Shown here one piece after another: positions 38,413 through 46,412 of a DNA stretch of 64,000 nucleotides. Origin of the DNA: Sideroxydans sp. (GTDB lineage Bacteria > Pseudomonadota > Gammaproteobacteria > Burkholderiales > Gallionellaceae). A program made the position numbers and the translations under genes. The notes below the pieces were generated by a model. It ran no database searches and was not told the origin of the DNA. It worked only from the letters and a program-made list of their open reading frames with translations. Location: assembly GCA_027310665.1 (NCBI GenBank), contig DAIDAJ010000005.1:42195-106194 (forward strand), read 5' to 3'. Every line of letters begins with the position of its first letter. Positions within the stretch are counted from its first letter, which is position 1.

Positions 38413-41301
38413 ATGCATGGAATCGAGAAGCCGGGATTCTTGAGGCTGCACCCCCAATATCGGAACGCCGTCACCGGAACGGCAAGGATATTGTTTGTGC
38501 TGGCCGCGATTCAGCTGATCGTCTGGCTGACGCCCGCACGATCCGAGTTCACGGGCATTCCATATTATCTTCCGCTGCACACTCTGCTGGAAACGGTATC
38601 CATCGTAGTCTCGATGATGGTGTTCGCGGTCGGCTGGAATTCGCATAGCCGTATCAGGTCCGGCAATATCATGTTGCTTGCCTGCGGATTTTTTGCAGTG
38701 GGCGCGCTCGATTTCTCGCACACGGTGTCCTATGGCGGAATGCCGGATTTCATTTCACCGAACGATGCGCAAAAACATCTCAATTTCTGGTTGTCCGCGC
38801 GCCTGGCGGCAGCCGCGGTTCTGCTGGCCGTTGCCATCAGGCCGTGGAAGCAGATTTCCTCCGACGCGTCCCGTTACCTGGCCTTCGGTTCAATGCTGGC
38901 AGTCACCGCACTGATAAACTGGGCCGTGATCTATCACCAGGCATGGCTGCCGGATACCTTCATTCCCGGATCGGGGCTCACTGCATTCAAGAAGAACGTC
39001 GAATACGCGATCATCGCCATCAACATCGTCACGGCGGCATTGCTGTGGGCCAGGATGCGCGAGGCACAGCCGTTCAGGATGGTGCTCCTGTTCGGTGCGG
39101 TATGCACCTTGGCGATGAGCGAATTCTTTTTCACGCTTTACACCACCATGACCGGCAGCTACAACGTGCTGGGACATATCTACAAGGTGATCGCCTACAT
39201 CTTCATATATCGCGCCATCGTTGTCGAAGTCATCGAAGAGCCGTACAACCTGCTGGAACATGAAAGAGGCAAATTCCGCACCATCTTCGATTCGGTGAAT
39301 GACGGCATCGAACTGATATCGCCGGATGGCCGCATAGTCGACATGAATCGTGCGGATCACGAACGCATGGGTTATACGAAAGAGGAGGTCGTGGGCAGGA
39401 CGCTGGCCGAATTCACCGCCCCCGAGTACGCGGACAGGTACCGGGCAGCGCCGGAACAATCGGGCCGGCAGGGCGCCACCACATTCGAGTCTGCCCGTAT
39501 CCGCAAGGACGGCTCGGTCATTCCCGTTGAGGTCAGCTCCCGCATCGTGGAGATGGACGGCGAGACGGTGTTTCTTGGTATCAGCCGGGATATCACAGAC
39601 CGGAAAAGGCTCGAAACCGACGCGCGGCAATACAGGGCGTTGCTGCAGACTGCGCATGACGGCTTCTGGCTGGTCGACTCGAAGGGTTTTCTGCTGGAGG
39701 CGAATCAGGCCTATGCGGAGATGAGCGGTTACAGCATCGACGAATTACGGGGAATGCACGTCAGCCAACTGGAGGCCGAACAGTCGGGAGATGACGTCAA
39801 GGCACACATCGCCAGGGTCATTGCACAAGGATACGACGTATTCGAAACGCGCCACCGCCACAAGGACGGCCATCTGATAAACATAGAGGTGTCCACATCG
39901 TACCTTACGGAGGCGCAGCAGTTCGTCGCGTTCTGCCGCGACATCTCCTCGCGCAAGAAGGCGGAAGAGAAGATCGAGCTCCTGGCGTTTTACGACCCGC
40001 TGACCCATCTTCCCAATCGACGGCTGTTGTCCGACCGTCTCCAGCACGCACTGGTATCGAACGTGCGCAACGGTAAGACGGGTGCGCTGCTGTTTATCGA
40101 CCTGGACAATTTCAAATCGCTCAACGATACCCTTGGGCATGACGTTGGCGATCTGCTTTTGCAGAAAGTCGCCGAACGTCTGACAGCTTGCGTGCGAGAA
40201 GGCGATACCGTTGCCCGTTTGGGAGGGGACGAATTCGTTGTACTGCTTGAGGATTTGAGCTCGACGGAGATTGAAGCGGCAACGCAAACGGAGATAGTCG
40301 CGCACAAGATCCTGTTTTCCCTGAACAGGCTGTATCAACTTGGCTCGCATGCATACCACAATACGCCGAGTATAGGTGCTGCGCTGTTCGGCAAGAACAG
40401 AAGGGGAATTGAGGATGTGCTGAAACAGGCCGACATCGCGATGTACCAGGCGAAAAATGCCGGCCGCAACACCTTCCGTTTTTTCGACGCGGAGATGCAG
40501 AACGCAATTATCAATCGGGTTGAACTGGAAACTGCGTTAAGGGAGGCGCTTCATCTTAACCAGGTCCGGTTGTATTACCAGATACAGATGGATGACCAGT
40601 TCCGTCCCACCGGTGCAGAAGCGTTGATTCGCTGGATGCATCCGGTACGCGGCCTGGTTTCCCCTGCGCAATTCATCCCGTTGGCGGAAGAGTCCAGGCT
40701 CATATTGTCCATCGGCGACTGGGTGCTGGATGCCGCCTGTGCGCAGCTGAAGGCATGGCAGCAGGACAAGCTCACCAGCCACCTGACGCTGTCCGTCAAC
40801 GTGAGCGCAAAGCAGTTCCAGAAGGAGAATTTCGTCGCATTCGTGAAGGACACCGTGCAGCGTCATGGCGTCGACCCGAAGCTGCTCAAACTGGAGCCCA
40901 CGGAAAGCATTCTGCTGGGGAATATCGAAGAGATCGTGGCGGCCATGAATGCCCTGAAAGCGATCGGCGTCTACTTTGCGCTGGATGATTTTGGTACCGG
41001 TTTTTCTTCGCTGCAATATCTCAAGCGGTTGCCGCTGAACCAGCTCAAGATCGATCAATCGTTCGTCAGGGACCTGGTGTCCGATAAAAACGACCTCGCG
41101 ATCGTGCGCACCATCATCGCGATGGCGCACAGCCTGAATCTGGATGTCATCGCCGAAGGAGTGGAAACGGAACAGCAACGCCTCCTGCTTCTGGAAAACG
41201 GCTGCAGTCATTTCCAGGGTTACCTGTTCGGCAGTCCGGTCCCGGTGGAGGAGTTTGAGGCCGCGTTAAGCCGGGGCCGCATGCCCGCCCCAGGTTATTG
41301 A
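38413..41301 (+). CDS. Membrane sensor diguanylate cyclase/phosphodiesterase (MASE3-like, PAS, PAS, GGDEF, EAL)
   Basis: 962 residues. Seven or so membrane segments in 1-275 resemble MASE3 sensors (GALDFSHTVSYGGMPDFI). PAS domains span about 285-400 and 405-515. The GGDEF domain has GGDEF at 604-608, preceded five residues earlier by the inhibitory site R595-E-G-D598. The EAL domain has EAL at 736-738, EPTES, DDFGTGFSS, LKIDQSF and EGVETE. Both motifs look intact, so net activity cannot be predicted; the LTES motif is changed to PTES. It makes or degrades c-di-GMP at the inner membrane. Ribosome-binding site AGGA at 38402. Two operator-like boxes lie just upstream. Confidence 0.9.
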   Translation: MHGIEKPGFLRLHPQYRNAVTGTARILFVLAAIQLIVWLTPARSEFTGIPYYLPLHTLLETVSIVVSMMVFAVGWNSHSRIRSGNIMLLACGFFAVGALDFSHTVSYGGMPDFISPNDAQKHLNFWLSARLAAAAVLLAVAIRPWKQISSDASRYLAFGSMLAVTALINWAVIYHQAWLPDTFIPGSGLTAFKKNVEYAIIAINIVTAALLWARMREAQPFRMVLLFGAVCTLAMSEFFFTLYTTMTGSYNVLGHIYKVIAYIFIYRAIVVEVIEEPYNLLEHERGKFRTIFDSVNDGIELISPDGRIVDMNRADHERMGYTKEEVVGRTLAEFTAPEYADRYRAAPEQSGRQGATTFESARIRKDGSVIPVEVSSRIVEMDGETVFLGISRDITDRKRLETDARQYRALLQTAHDGFWLVDSKGFLLEANQAYAEMSGYSIDELRGMHVSQLEAEQSGDDVKAHIARVIAQGYDVFETRHRHKDGHLINIEVSTSYLTEAQQFVAFCRDISSRKKAEEKIELLAFYDPLTHLPNRRLLSDRLQHALVSNVRNGKTGALLFIDLDNFKSLNDTLGHDVGDLLLQKVAERLTACVREGDTVARLGGDEFVVLLEDLSSTEIEAATQTEIVAHKILFSLNRLYQLGSHAYHNTPSIGAALFGKNRRGIEDVLKQADIAMYQAKNAGRNTFRFFDAEMQNAIINRVELETALREALHLNQVRLYYQIQMDDQFRPTGAEALIRWMHPVRGLVSPAQFIPLAEESRLILSIGDWVLDAACAQLKAWQQDKLTSHLTLSVNVSAKQFQKENFVAFVKDTVQRHGVDPKLLKLEPTESILLGNIEEIVAAMNALKAIGVYFALDDFGTGFSSLQYLKRLPLNQLKIDQSFVRDLVSDKNDLAIVRTIIAMAHSLNLDVIAEGVETEQQRLLLLENGCSHFQGYLFGSPVPVEEFEAALSRGRMPAPGY

Positions 41302-41324
41302 TCCGGCACGATGAAGTCTGAAGT

Positions 41325-41403
41325 CCGTTCGCCTTGAGCTTGTCGAAAGGTGAATGGGCTTCGACACGCTGTGCGTGCGCTGTTGGGGCGAATGCCCCTT
41401 ACA
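41325..41403. repeat. Composite intergenic repeat (TTCGACAAGCTC type plus GGGGC palindrome)
   Basis: 41325-41350 (CCGTTCGCCTTGAGCTTGTC and following GAAAGG) is the reverse complement of the widespread TTCGACAAGCTCAAGGCGAA interspersed repeat. At 41381-41403 TGTTGGGGCGAATGCCCCTTACA is a palindrome related to 36535-36557. A further ACCCCTTGCGGGT-type hairpin follows near 41413. The gap 41302-41580 between the GGDEF-EAL gene and the binding protein holds this array and the promoter of the next operon, which I cannot place. Confidence 0.6.
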
Positions 41404-41580
41404 GCCACGGTCTACCCCTTGCGGGTGCAGCCCGAACGGTGTTAATACTTCACAGTGCCGGATCAATAGGAAGACGCGGGCAGGTATTTCGTCCACCCTG
41501 CCTGCGTCGCTCAAAATTTGCACTTCATGCCGGAATTCGCATATGCAATAATCGGGCAGGGACTTCAATTGCACACGACA

Positions 41581-42873
41581 ATGAAGAAGTTATTGCAGCG
41601 AATTTTGGGTTTTCCCCTGGCCGGTCTGGTGGCGGTTTCCATTCTCAATCAGATCACGGAGACATACCGGCCGGCAATCGTCGGTAGCGCATTCGGCGCC
41701 GAAAATCCTCCCATCATCATTGCCCATGTTGCCCCCACCACAGGACGCTTCGCACTGCACTCCGAATCGGATCGGCGCGGTGCTGAAATGGCGATCGACG
41801 AGTTCAATGCGCGCGGTGGACTTTTGGGGCGCGAGATCGTTCTCGTGTCGCGCGATCCCACCCTGGAGGCAAGCCGAGCTGCCGAGGTTGCCGAAGAGCT
41901 CATCACCCGGAACAAGGCGGGATTCATGTTGGGCGCCATCGACTCGGGCGTTGCGGCGAGCATGTCCGACGTGTGCCAGAAGCACGGTGTCATCTTTATC
42001 AATACCAATTCCTCGTCCCCGTCCGAGTCGGTGGAGCATGTCCACCGCACGAAATTCGTGTTCGATGCCAGTGCGGCCAACTTCAATCGCGCCCTTCTCG
42101 GATACGCCCTGGCGGGCCGCCCATCGAGAAGGGTCTTGCTGCTGACGGAAGACGACGCATGGGGGCATAGCAGCGCGGCAGCCTCGCGGCCATACATTGC
42201 GGAATATGGCGGCACAGTCGTTGGCGAAGTGGTTGTACCCGCAACCCTGCCCGACCCTGCCGGCGTGATCAAACAGATCGCGGCCATCCCTGCCGACGTG
42301 GTCGCGATCAACATCAGCGGCGACAACCAGATCCGGCTTTTTGCACAGATCGACCCAAAGACGCTTGAAAGGCAATCCTGGGTCGTGGGTGAAGTGGATT
42401 GGGAAGAACTCTATCCTGCACCCGGAACGCCGCGTCCCCTGTATGGCATCACTTGGGCCTGGAATCTTGAAACGCCAGGAACAGCCGAATTTGTGGCCCG
42501 TTACAGGAAGCGTTTTGGAAATACCAGGCTGGATTATCCCGGCGACGTGACACATGCCGCCTACTTTGCGACCAGGGCGCTGCTCACCGCCATTGAGCGT
42601 GCCGGCACAACCGACAACCACGCGGTCATTCGGCAGCTCGAAAAATTCAGGTGGACGGCCAGGGAGCGCATGCAACATTATCCGGCCTATATGGATCCGG
42701 TCAGCCACCATCTTCAGCAAACCGTCTACATCGCCACCTGGCACGCACGGGTCGACAAACCCGAATTGAGCCAGGTGATCCTCGGCCACGACACCCCCGA
42801 CCAGGTTCGCTATGAACGGGAGAGGAAGGCTCGTCTGGAATCCTTTGCCGATACTCCGCACTACGCGCCATGA
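41581..42873 (+). CDS. Periplasmic substrate-binding protein, branched-chain amino acid/urea ABC type
   Basis: 430 residues from ATG 41581. An N-terminal hydrophobic export segment (about 8-25) precedes a type I periplasmic-binding fold: IIIAHVAPTTGRFALHSESDRRGAEMAIDEFNARGGLLGREI is the Leu/Ile/Val-binding start. VLLLTEDDAWGHSSAAASRPY and DYPGDVTHAAYFATRALLTAIERAG follow later. No ABC permease or ATPase gene lies nearby. Instead its last codon overlaps (ATGA) a membrane GGDEF-EAL protein, so it probably serves as a ligand sensor for that enzyme rather than for transport. Ligand unknown. Confidence 0.85.
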   Translation: MKKLLQRILGFPLAGLVAVSILNQITETYRPAIVGSAFGAENPPIIIAHVAPTTGRFALHSESDRRGAEMAIDEFNARGGLLGREIVLVSRDPTLEASRAAEVAEELITRNKAGFMLGAIDSGVAASMSDVCQKHGVIFINTNSSSPSESVEHVHRTKFVFDASAANFNRALLGYALAGRPSRRVLLLTEDDAWGHSSAAASRPYIAEYGGTVVGEVVVPATLPDPAGVIKQIAAIPADVVAINISGDNQIRLFAQIDPKTLERQSWVVGEVDWEELYPAPGTPRPLYGITWAWNLETPGTAEFVARYRKRFGNTRLDYPGDVTHAAYFATRALLTAIERAGTTDNHAVIRQLEKFRWTARERMQHYPAYMDPVSHHLQQTVYIATWHARVDKPELSQVILGHDTPDQVRYERERKARLESFADTPHYAP

Positions 42874-45332
42874 AAATACGCCGGCTGGGCCTCATTTCGC
42901 GAATCGCACTGCTGGTCGTCTGTGTGGAGGCTGTGGCTTTCAGCATGCTCGGATGGTTCTACACTGACCGGTTCAGCACTGCCATTGAAGAGCGCACCTA
43001 TTCGCACCTGCATCTTGTGGGCCGGATGATCGCCAATGACGAGCTGGCGATCAGTTCCATTTCGCGCCAGTCGGTCATGACCGACCTGGTGGGCGCTCCC
43101 TACCTTGAAGGCATGGTCATAGGCGGCAACGGGCGGGTCATCGTCTCGACGAATCCCGCTTACCTGGGAAGTCCGGCCCGCGACATCCCCGGTTTCGATG
43201 CCAGGTGGTTTGCCGATTCCGCACCCGATGAGAAGTTCATCAGGGGCGACAATACGCTCAGGGCGGTTATGCATATTCGTGGTGCGGCGGGCGGTGCGCC
43301 CATGTACACCACGGTGATCATGATCAGCACGTCCGAACTCGACGCCATGAAGCGGTCCATCATCCTTCGGGGGCAACTTGGCTCGCTGGTGTTCATCCTG
43401 CTCAGCTCCGCCTTGATCGTCCTCATTGCACAGCACCTGATCACCCGGCGCGTAAACGTTTCCCTGGAGGTCCTGAAGAAAGCCGAGGAGGGTGCACTGG
43501 ACGCACGAATCCCCGTAACGTCCGATGATGAACTGGGGCAACTCCAGCATGGCATCAACTCCATGACCGCAAAGGTGGGGACGTTGCTGAACCAGCATCG
43601 CCGCAACGCGGAAGAATTGCGCGAACAGAAAGACCTGCTGGCATCCGTCATCCAGCACGCGCCGATCCGCGTGTTCTGGAAAGACCGGGAATCGCGCTAC
43701 ATTGGCTGCAACAGCCAGTTTGCACAGGACGCAGGACTGTCCGGACCGGAAGAGCTGGTGGGCAAGACCGATTACGATATGGGCTGGCGCGACCAGGCCG
43801 AGTTTTACCGTGCCGATGACAGGGCAGTGATGGAGTCGGGCATATCGACGCTGGATTTCGAGGAGACGCAGACCACTCCGGATGGCCGCACCATCTGGCT
43901 GAGCACATCAAAGGTACCGTTGCGGGGCGGGGACAACCGGATCATCGGCGTACTCGGCATCTATACCGACATCACGAACCGCAAGCAGGCCGAAGAGCAG
44001 ATCCACAACCTTGCCTATTTCGATCCGCTGACCGGTTTGCCCAACCGCACACTCCTGCTGGATCGCCTGAAGCATGCCATGACCGCGGGCATTCGCCACC
44101 GGGTTTTCGGCGCTGTACTTCTGATCGACCTCGATAATTTCAAGACACTCAATGACACGCTGGGCCATGATGTTGGCGACCAGTTGCTGAGGCAGGTGGC
44201 GCAGCGGCTGACGCAGGTTGTGCGCGAAGGAGATACCGTGGCCCGTCTCGGCGGTGACGAGTTCGTGGTCATTCTCGAGGGCTTGGGCGAAAGCGCGCCG
44301 GAAGCGGCAGAAAAGGCTGGACTCGTTGGCGAAAAGATTCTCGCCGCCGTCAATCAGCCTTACCAGTTCGGAACGCATGCGCATCACAGTTCGCCCAGCA
44401 TCGGCGTCGTTCTGTTCGATGGCAACCGGCACACCATGGACGACCTGTTGAAACAGGTGGACATCGCCATGTACCAGGCCAAGAAGGACGGCCGCAATGC
44501 GTTGCGCTTCTTCGACCCGCAGATGCAGGAATCCATCAATGTCCGCATGGAACTCGAATCGGAGCTGCACATGGCGCTTGAGAGCGGGCAACTGGATCTG
44601 CATTACCAGGCTCAGGTGGACAACTCCGGCCGCCCATTGGGTGCCGAGGCGTTGATCCGCTGGAATCATCCCGAGCGCGGCCTGGTATCGCCTGCCGAAT
44701 TCATCCCGCTGGCTGAAGAGACCGGTTTGATCCTGTCGATCGGGCAATGGGTGCTGGAGGCGGCTTGTTCCCGGATCAAGGCGTGGGAGTCGGCTGAGCA
44801 TACCCGCGGCCTTGTTCTGTCGATCAATGTGAGCGCCAAGCAGCTTCATCAGGCGGATTTTGTGGATCAGGTGCGAGCCGCCGTGCAGCGCCATGACATC
44901 AAGCCCGCATTGCTGAAGCTGGAGCTTACCGAAGGCATGCTGCTGGAAAACGTCGAGGGCACCATTGCAACCATGAATGCATTGAATGCGATCGGCGTCC
45001 GGATTTCGCTGGACGACTTTGGTACCGGCTATTCGTCTCTGCAATACCTGAAACGGTTGCCACTCGATCAGCTGAAGATCGACCGGTCATTTGTGCGGGA
45101 CATTGCCACCGACAGCAGCGACAAGGCGATCGTGACCACCATCATCGTCATGGCGCGCAGCTTGAATCTGGACGTGATCGCCGAGGGGGTGGAGACGGAA
45201 GAACAGCGGCAATTCCTGTTCCACGCCGGCTGCGATCATTTTCAGGGCTACCTGTTCAGCAGACCGGTTCCGATCGGGCAATTTGAATCCCTGCTTGACC
45301 AGTCCCGGCAGTCGGCGCCCGCAGACATCTAG
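42870..45332 (+). CDS. Membrane GGDEF-EAL protein coupled to binding protein (sensor, HAMP, PAS, GGDEF, EAL)
   Basis: 820 residues. TM1 (about 10-30), a periplasmic sensor domain (31-168), TM2 (170-190), HAMP (190-245), PAS (about 252-372), GGDEF with GGDEF at 461-465 and I-site R452-E-G-D455, and EAL with EAL at 593-595, LELTEG, DDFGTGYSS and EGVETE. All catalytic signatures are present. Start-stop overlap with the binding-protein gene implies fixed stoichiometry. The liganded binding protein likely contacts the 31-168 domain to set c-di-GMP output. A small gene follows. Confidence 0.92.
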   Translation: MKIRRLGLISRIALLVVCVEAVAFSMLGWFYTDRFSTAIEERTYSHLHLVGRMIANDELAISSISRQSVMTDLVGAPYLEGMVIGGNGRVIVSTNPAYLGSPARDIPGFDARWFADSAPDEKFIRGDNTLRAVMHIRGAAGGAPMYTTVIMISTSELDAMKRSIILRGQLGSLVFILLSSALIVLIAQHLITRRVNVSLEVLKKAEEGALDARIPVTSDDELGQLQHGINSMTAKVGTLLNQHRRNAEELREQKDLLASVIQHAPIRVFWKDRESRYIGCNSQFAQDAGLSGPEELVGKTDYDMGWRDQAEFYRADDRAVMESGISTLDFEETQTTPDGRTIWLSTSKVPLRGGDNRIIGVLGIYTDITNRKQAEEQIHNLAYFDPLTGLPNRTLLLDRLKHAMTAGIRHRVFGAVLLIDLDNFKTLNDTLGHDVGDQLLRQVAQRLTQVVREGDTVARLGGDEFVVILEGLGESAPEAAEKAGLVGEKILAAVNQPYQFGTHAHHSSPSIGVVLFDGNRHTMDDLLKQVDIAMYQAKKDGRNALRFFDPQMQESINVRMELESELHMALESGQLDLHYQAQVDNSGRPLGAEALIRWNHPERGLVSPAEFIPLAEETGLILSIGQWVLEAACSRIKAWESAEHTRGLVLSINVSAKQLHQADFVDQVRAAVQRHDIKPALLKLELTEGMLLENVEGTIATMNALNAIGVRISLDDFGTGYSSLQYLKRLPLDQLKIDRSFVRDIATDSSDKAIVTTIIVMARSLNLDVIAEGVETEEQRQFLFHAGCDHFQGYLFSRPVPIGQFESLLDQSRQSAPADI

Positions 45333-45380
45333 CGCGTGCAGCGGTCATTGGCAGCCAGGCGGCTTTCGGAGGGGCATCGC

Positions 45381-45653
45381 ATGACAGGAACGGACGGCAA
45401 CAATACAGCAACCCGGAACGACGGGATCGAGCGCCGCACGAACCCGCATTTGCGCGACTTGTTCGAATATGCCTACCGGATCGCCTGTCCCATGCTTGAA
45501 TCGGGACTAGCCCTCCGCAACGCGGGGTCGGCGCATTTTCTGAGAGTCGTCCTGCATGATTCGTTTCCGGATTTACATCCGCAGGACATCGCCATTCTGT
45601 CGGTCTCGGTGGAACGCGTGTTCATGGAGCGGAGAAAGACTAAAGGTCAATGA
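45381..45653 (+). CDS. Small protein of unknown function, third gene of sensor operon
   Basis: 90 residues from ATG 45381, with a good ribosome-binding site GGAGGGG at 45367-45373. The sequence is soluble, with a basic, hydrophilic N-terminus and a helical region (LRDLFEYAYRIACPMLESG, then LHPQDIAILSVSVERVFMERR). I recognise no family. It begins 48 bases after the GGDEF-EAL stop and is likely cotranscribed, so a partner or regulator role in that sensory unit is possible. It is convergent with the diheme cytochrome gene, 31 bases away. Confidence 0.6.
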   Translation: MTGTDGNNTATRNDGIERRTNPHLRDLFEYAYRIACPMLESGLALRNAGSAHFLRVVLHDSFPDLHPQDIAILSVSVERVFMERRKTKGQ

Positions 45654-45684
45654 GCGCTTCCGGCAAATCGGGCATGCTCTCCGA

Positions 45685-46101
45685 TCATTCGCCGAGCACC
45701 ACCTTGCCATGGCAGGCCGCGCAGTTGGAACGGCTTTTCACTTCGGGATTGACCCATTCCTTGGCGTTGATCACGTGATGTTCGTGCTTGAACCACGGCG
45801 TATCGCTGATGCGCAGGCTGGGCGCGCTGAACCGCTCGCCGCTGCCGGCATTCTGTTCCAGAAAAGAGATAATCTTCTTCCTGTCGTTGACATCAAGGGA
45901 CGCATTCGTTCCGAAGTGTTTGTCCAGGCCGCCCATCAGGCTACGCCAGTTGTCCGCCGACAGCAGTTGCGGAGGGTAGGGGATATGACAGCTGCCGCAC
46001 TCCTCTTTCCATTTTGCATTGTTGGGAGCCGTCAGCCTGCCCGCATCGGCGTGCGCCAGATTCATTCCAAACACCAGCAACAGTACTGCTACCCGCTTCA
46101 T
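45685..46101 (-). CDS. Diheme cytochrome c (DHC type)
   Basis: 138 residues with signal peptide (about 1-19, MKRVAVLLLVFGMNLAHADA). It has two heme c sites, CGSCH at 35-39 and CAACH at 127-131. The spacing and the WRSLMGGLDKHFGTNASLD segment match the DHC family of small periplasmic diheme cytochromes. It transfers electrons, and its partner is not in the window. Ribosome-binding site AAGGAGAAA is upstream on the minus strand. The stop is convergent with the small gene at 45381. Confidence 0.88.
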   Translation of the reverse strand: MKRVAVLLLVFGMNLAHADAGRLTAPNNAKWKEECGSCHIPYPPQLLSADNWRSLMGGLDKHFGTNASLDVNDRKKIISFLEQNAGSGERFSAPSLRISDTPWFKHEHHVINAKEWVNPEVKSRSNCAACHGKVVLGE

Positions 46102-46379
46102 GCTTTTTCTCCTTGAGTGGCAAAATCAATTTAAGGTCAGTCGGCTCTTTCGCCGAGCATTCTAACCCCAAGCCGGGCCGATCTTTCGGGCCTCCCTGCA
46201 TTTTAATATTGCATGACCCTTTCAGGGCAGGCGCTGCAAGCCATCACTCCTCGACAGTCACGACAACATGCGTGCCCAGCCTGCGGAATGTGCCGCAATG
46301 CCAATGAATACGGCAATGTAGGGCATGGCAGGCATGGCCGCGCAGGCATATTTCCGTCTTTGAAACGCGGTTGCAGTGG

Positions 46380-46385
46380 TAAAAT
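46380..46385 (+). promoter_or_regulatory. Candidate -10 box of dnaE
   Basis: TAAAAT within TGGTAAAATCCGCGCC, 28 bases before the dnaE ATG, nearly identical to the string before tRNA-Ser. TTGAAA at 46360-46365 is too close (14 bases) to be an ideal -35 box. The remaining gap 46102-46379 holds the cytochrome leader, a GGGCCGA/TTTCGGGCC hairpin near 46173-46193, and nothing else I can name. Confidence 0.35.
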
Positions 46386-46412
46386 CCGCGCCTGAGATTT
46401 TTGCCGCCGACC

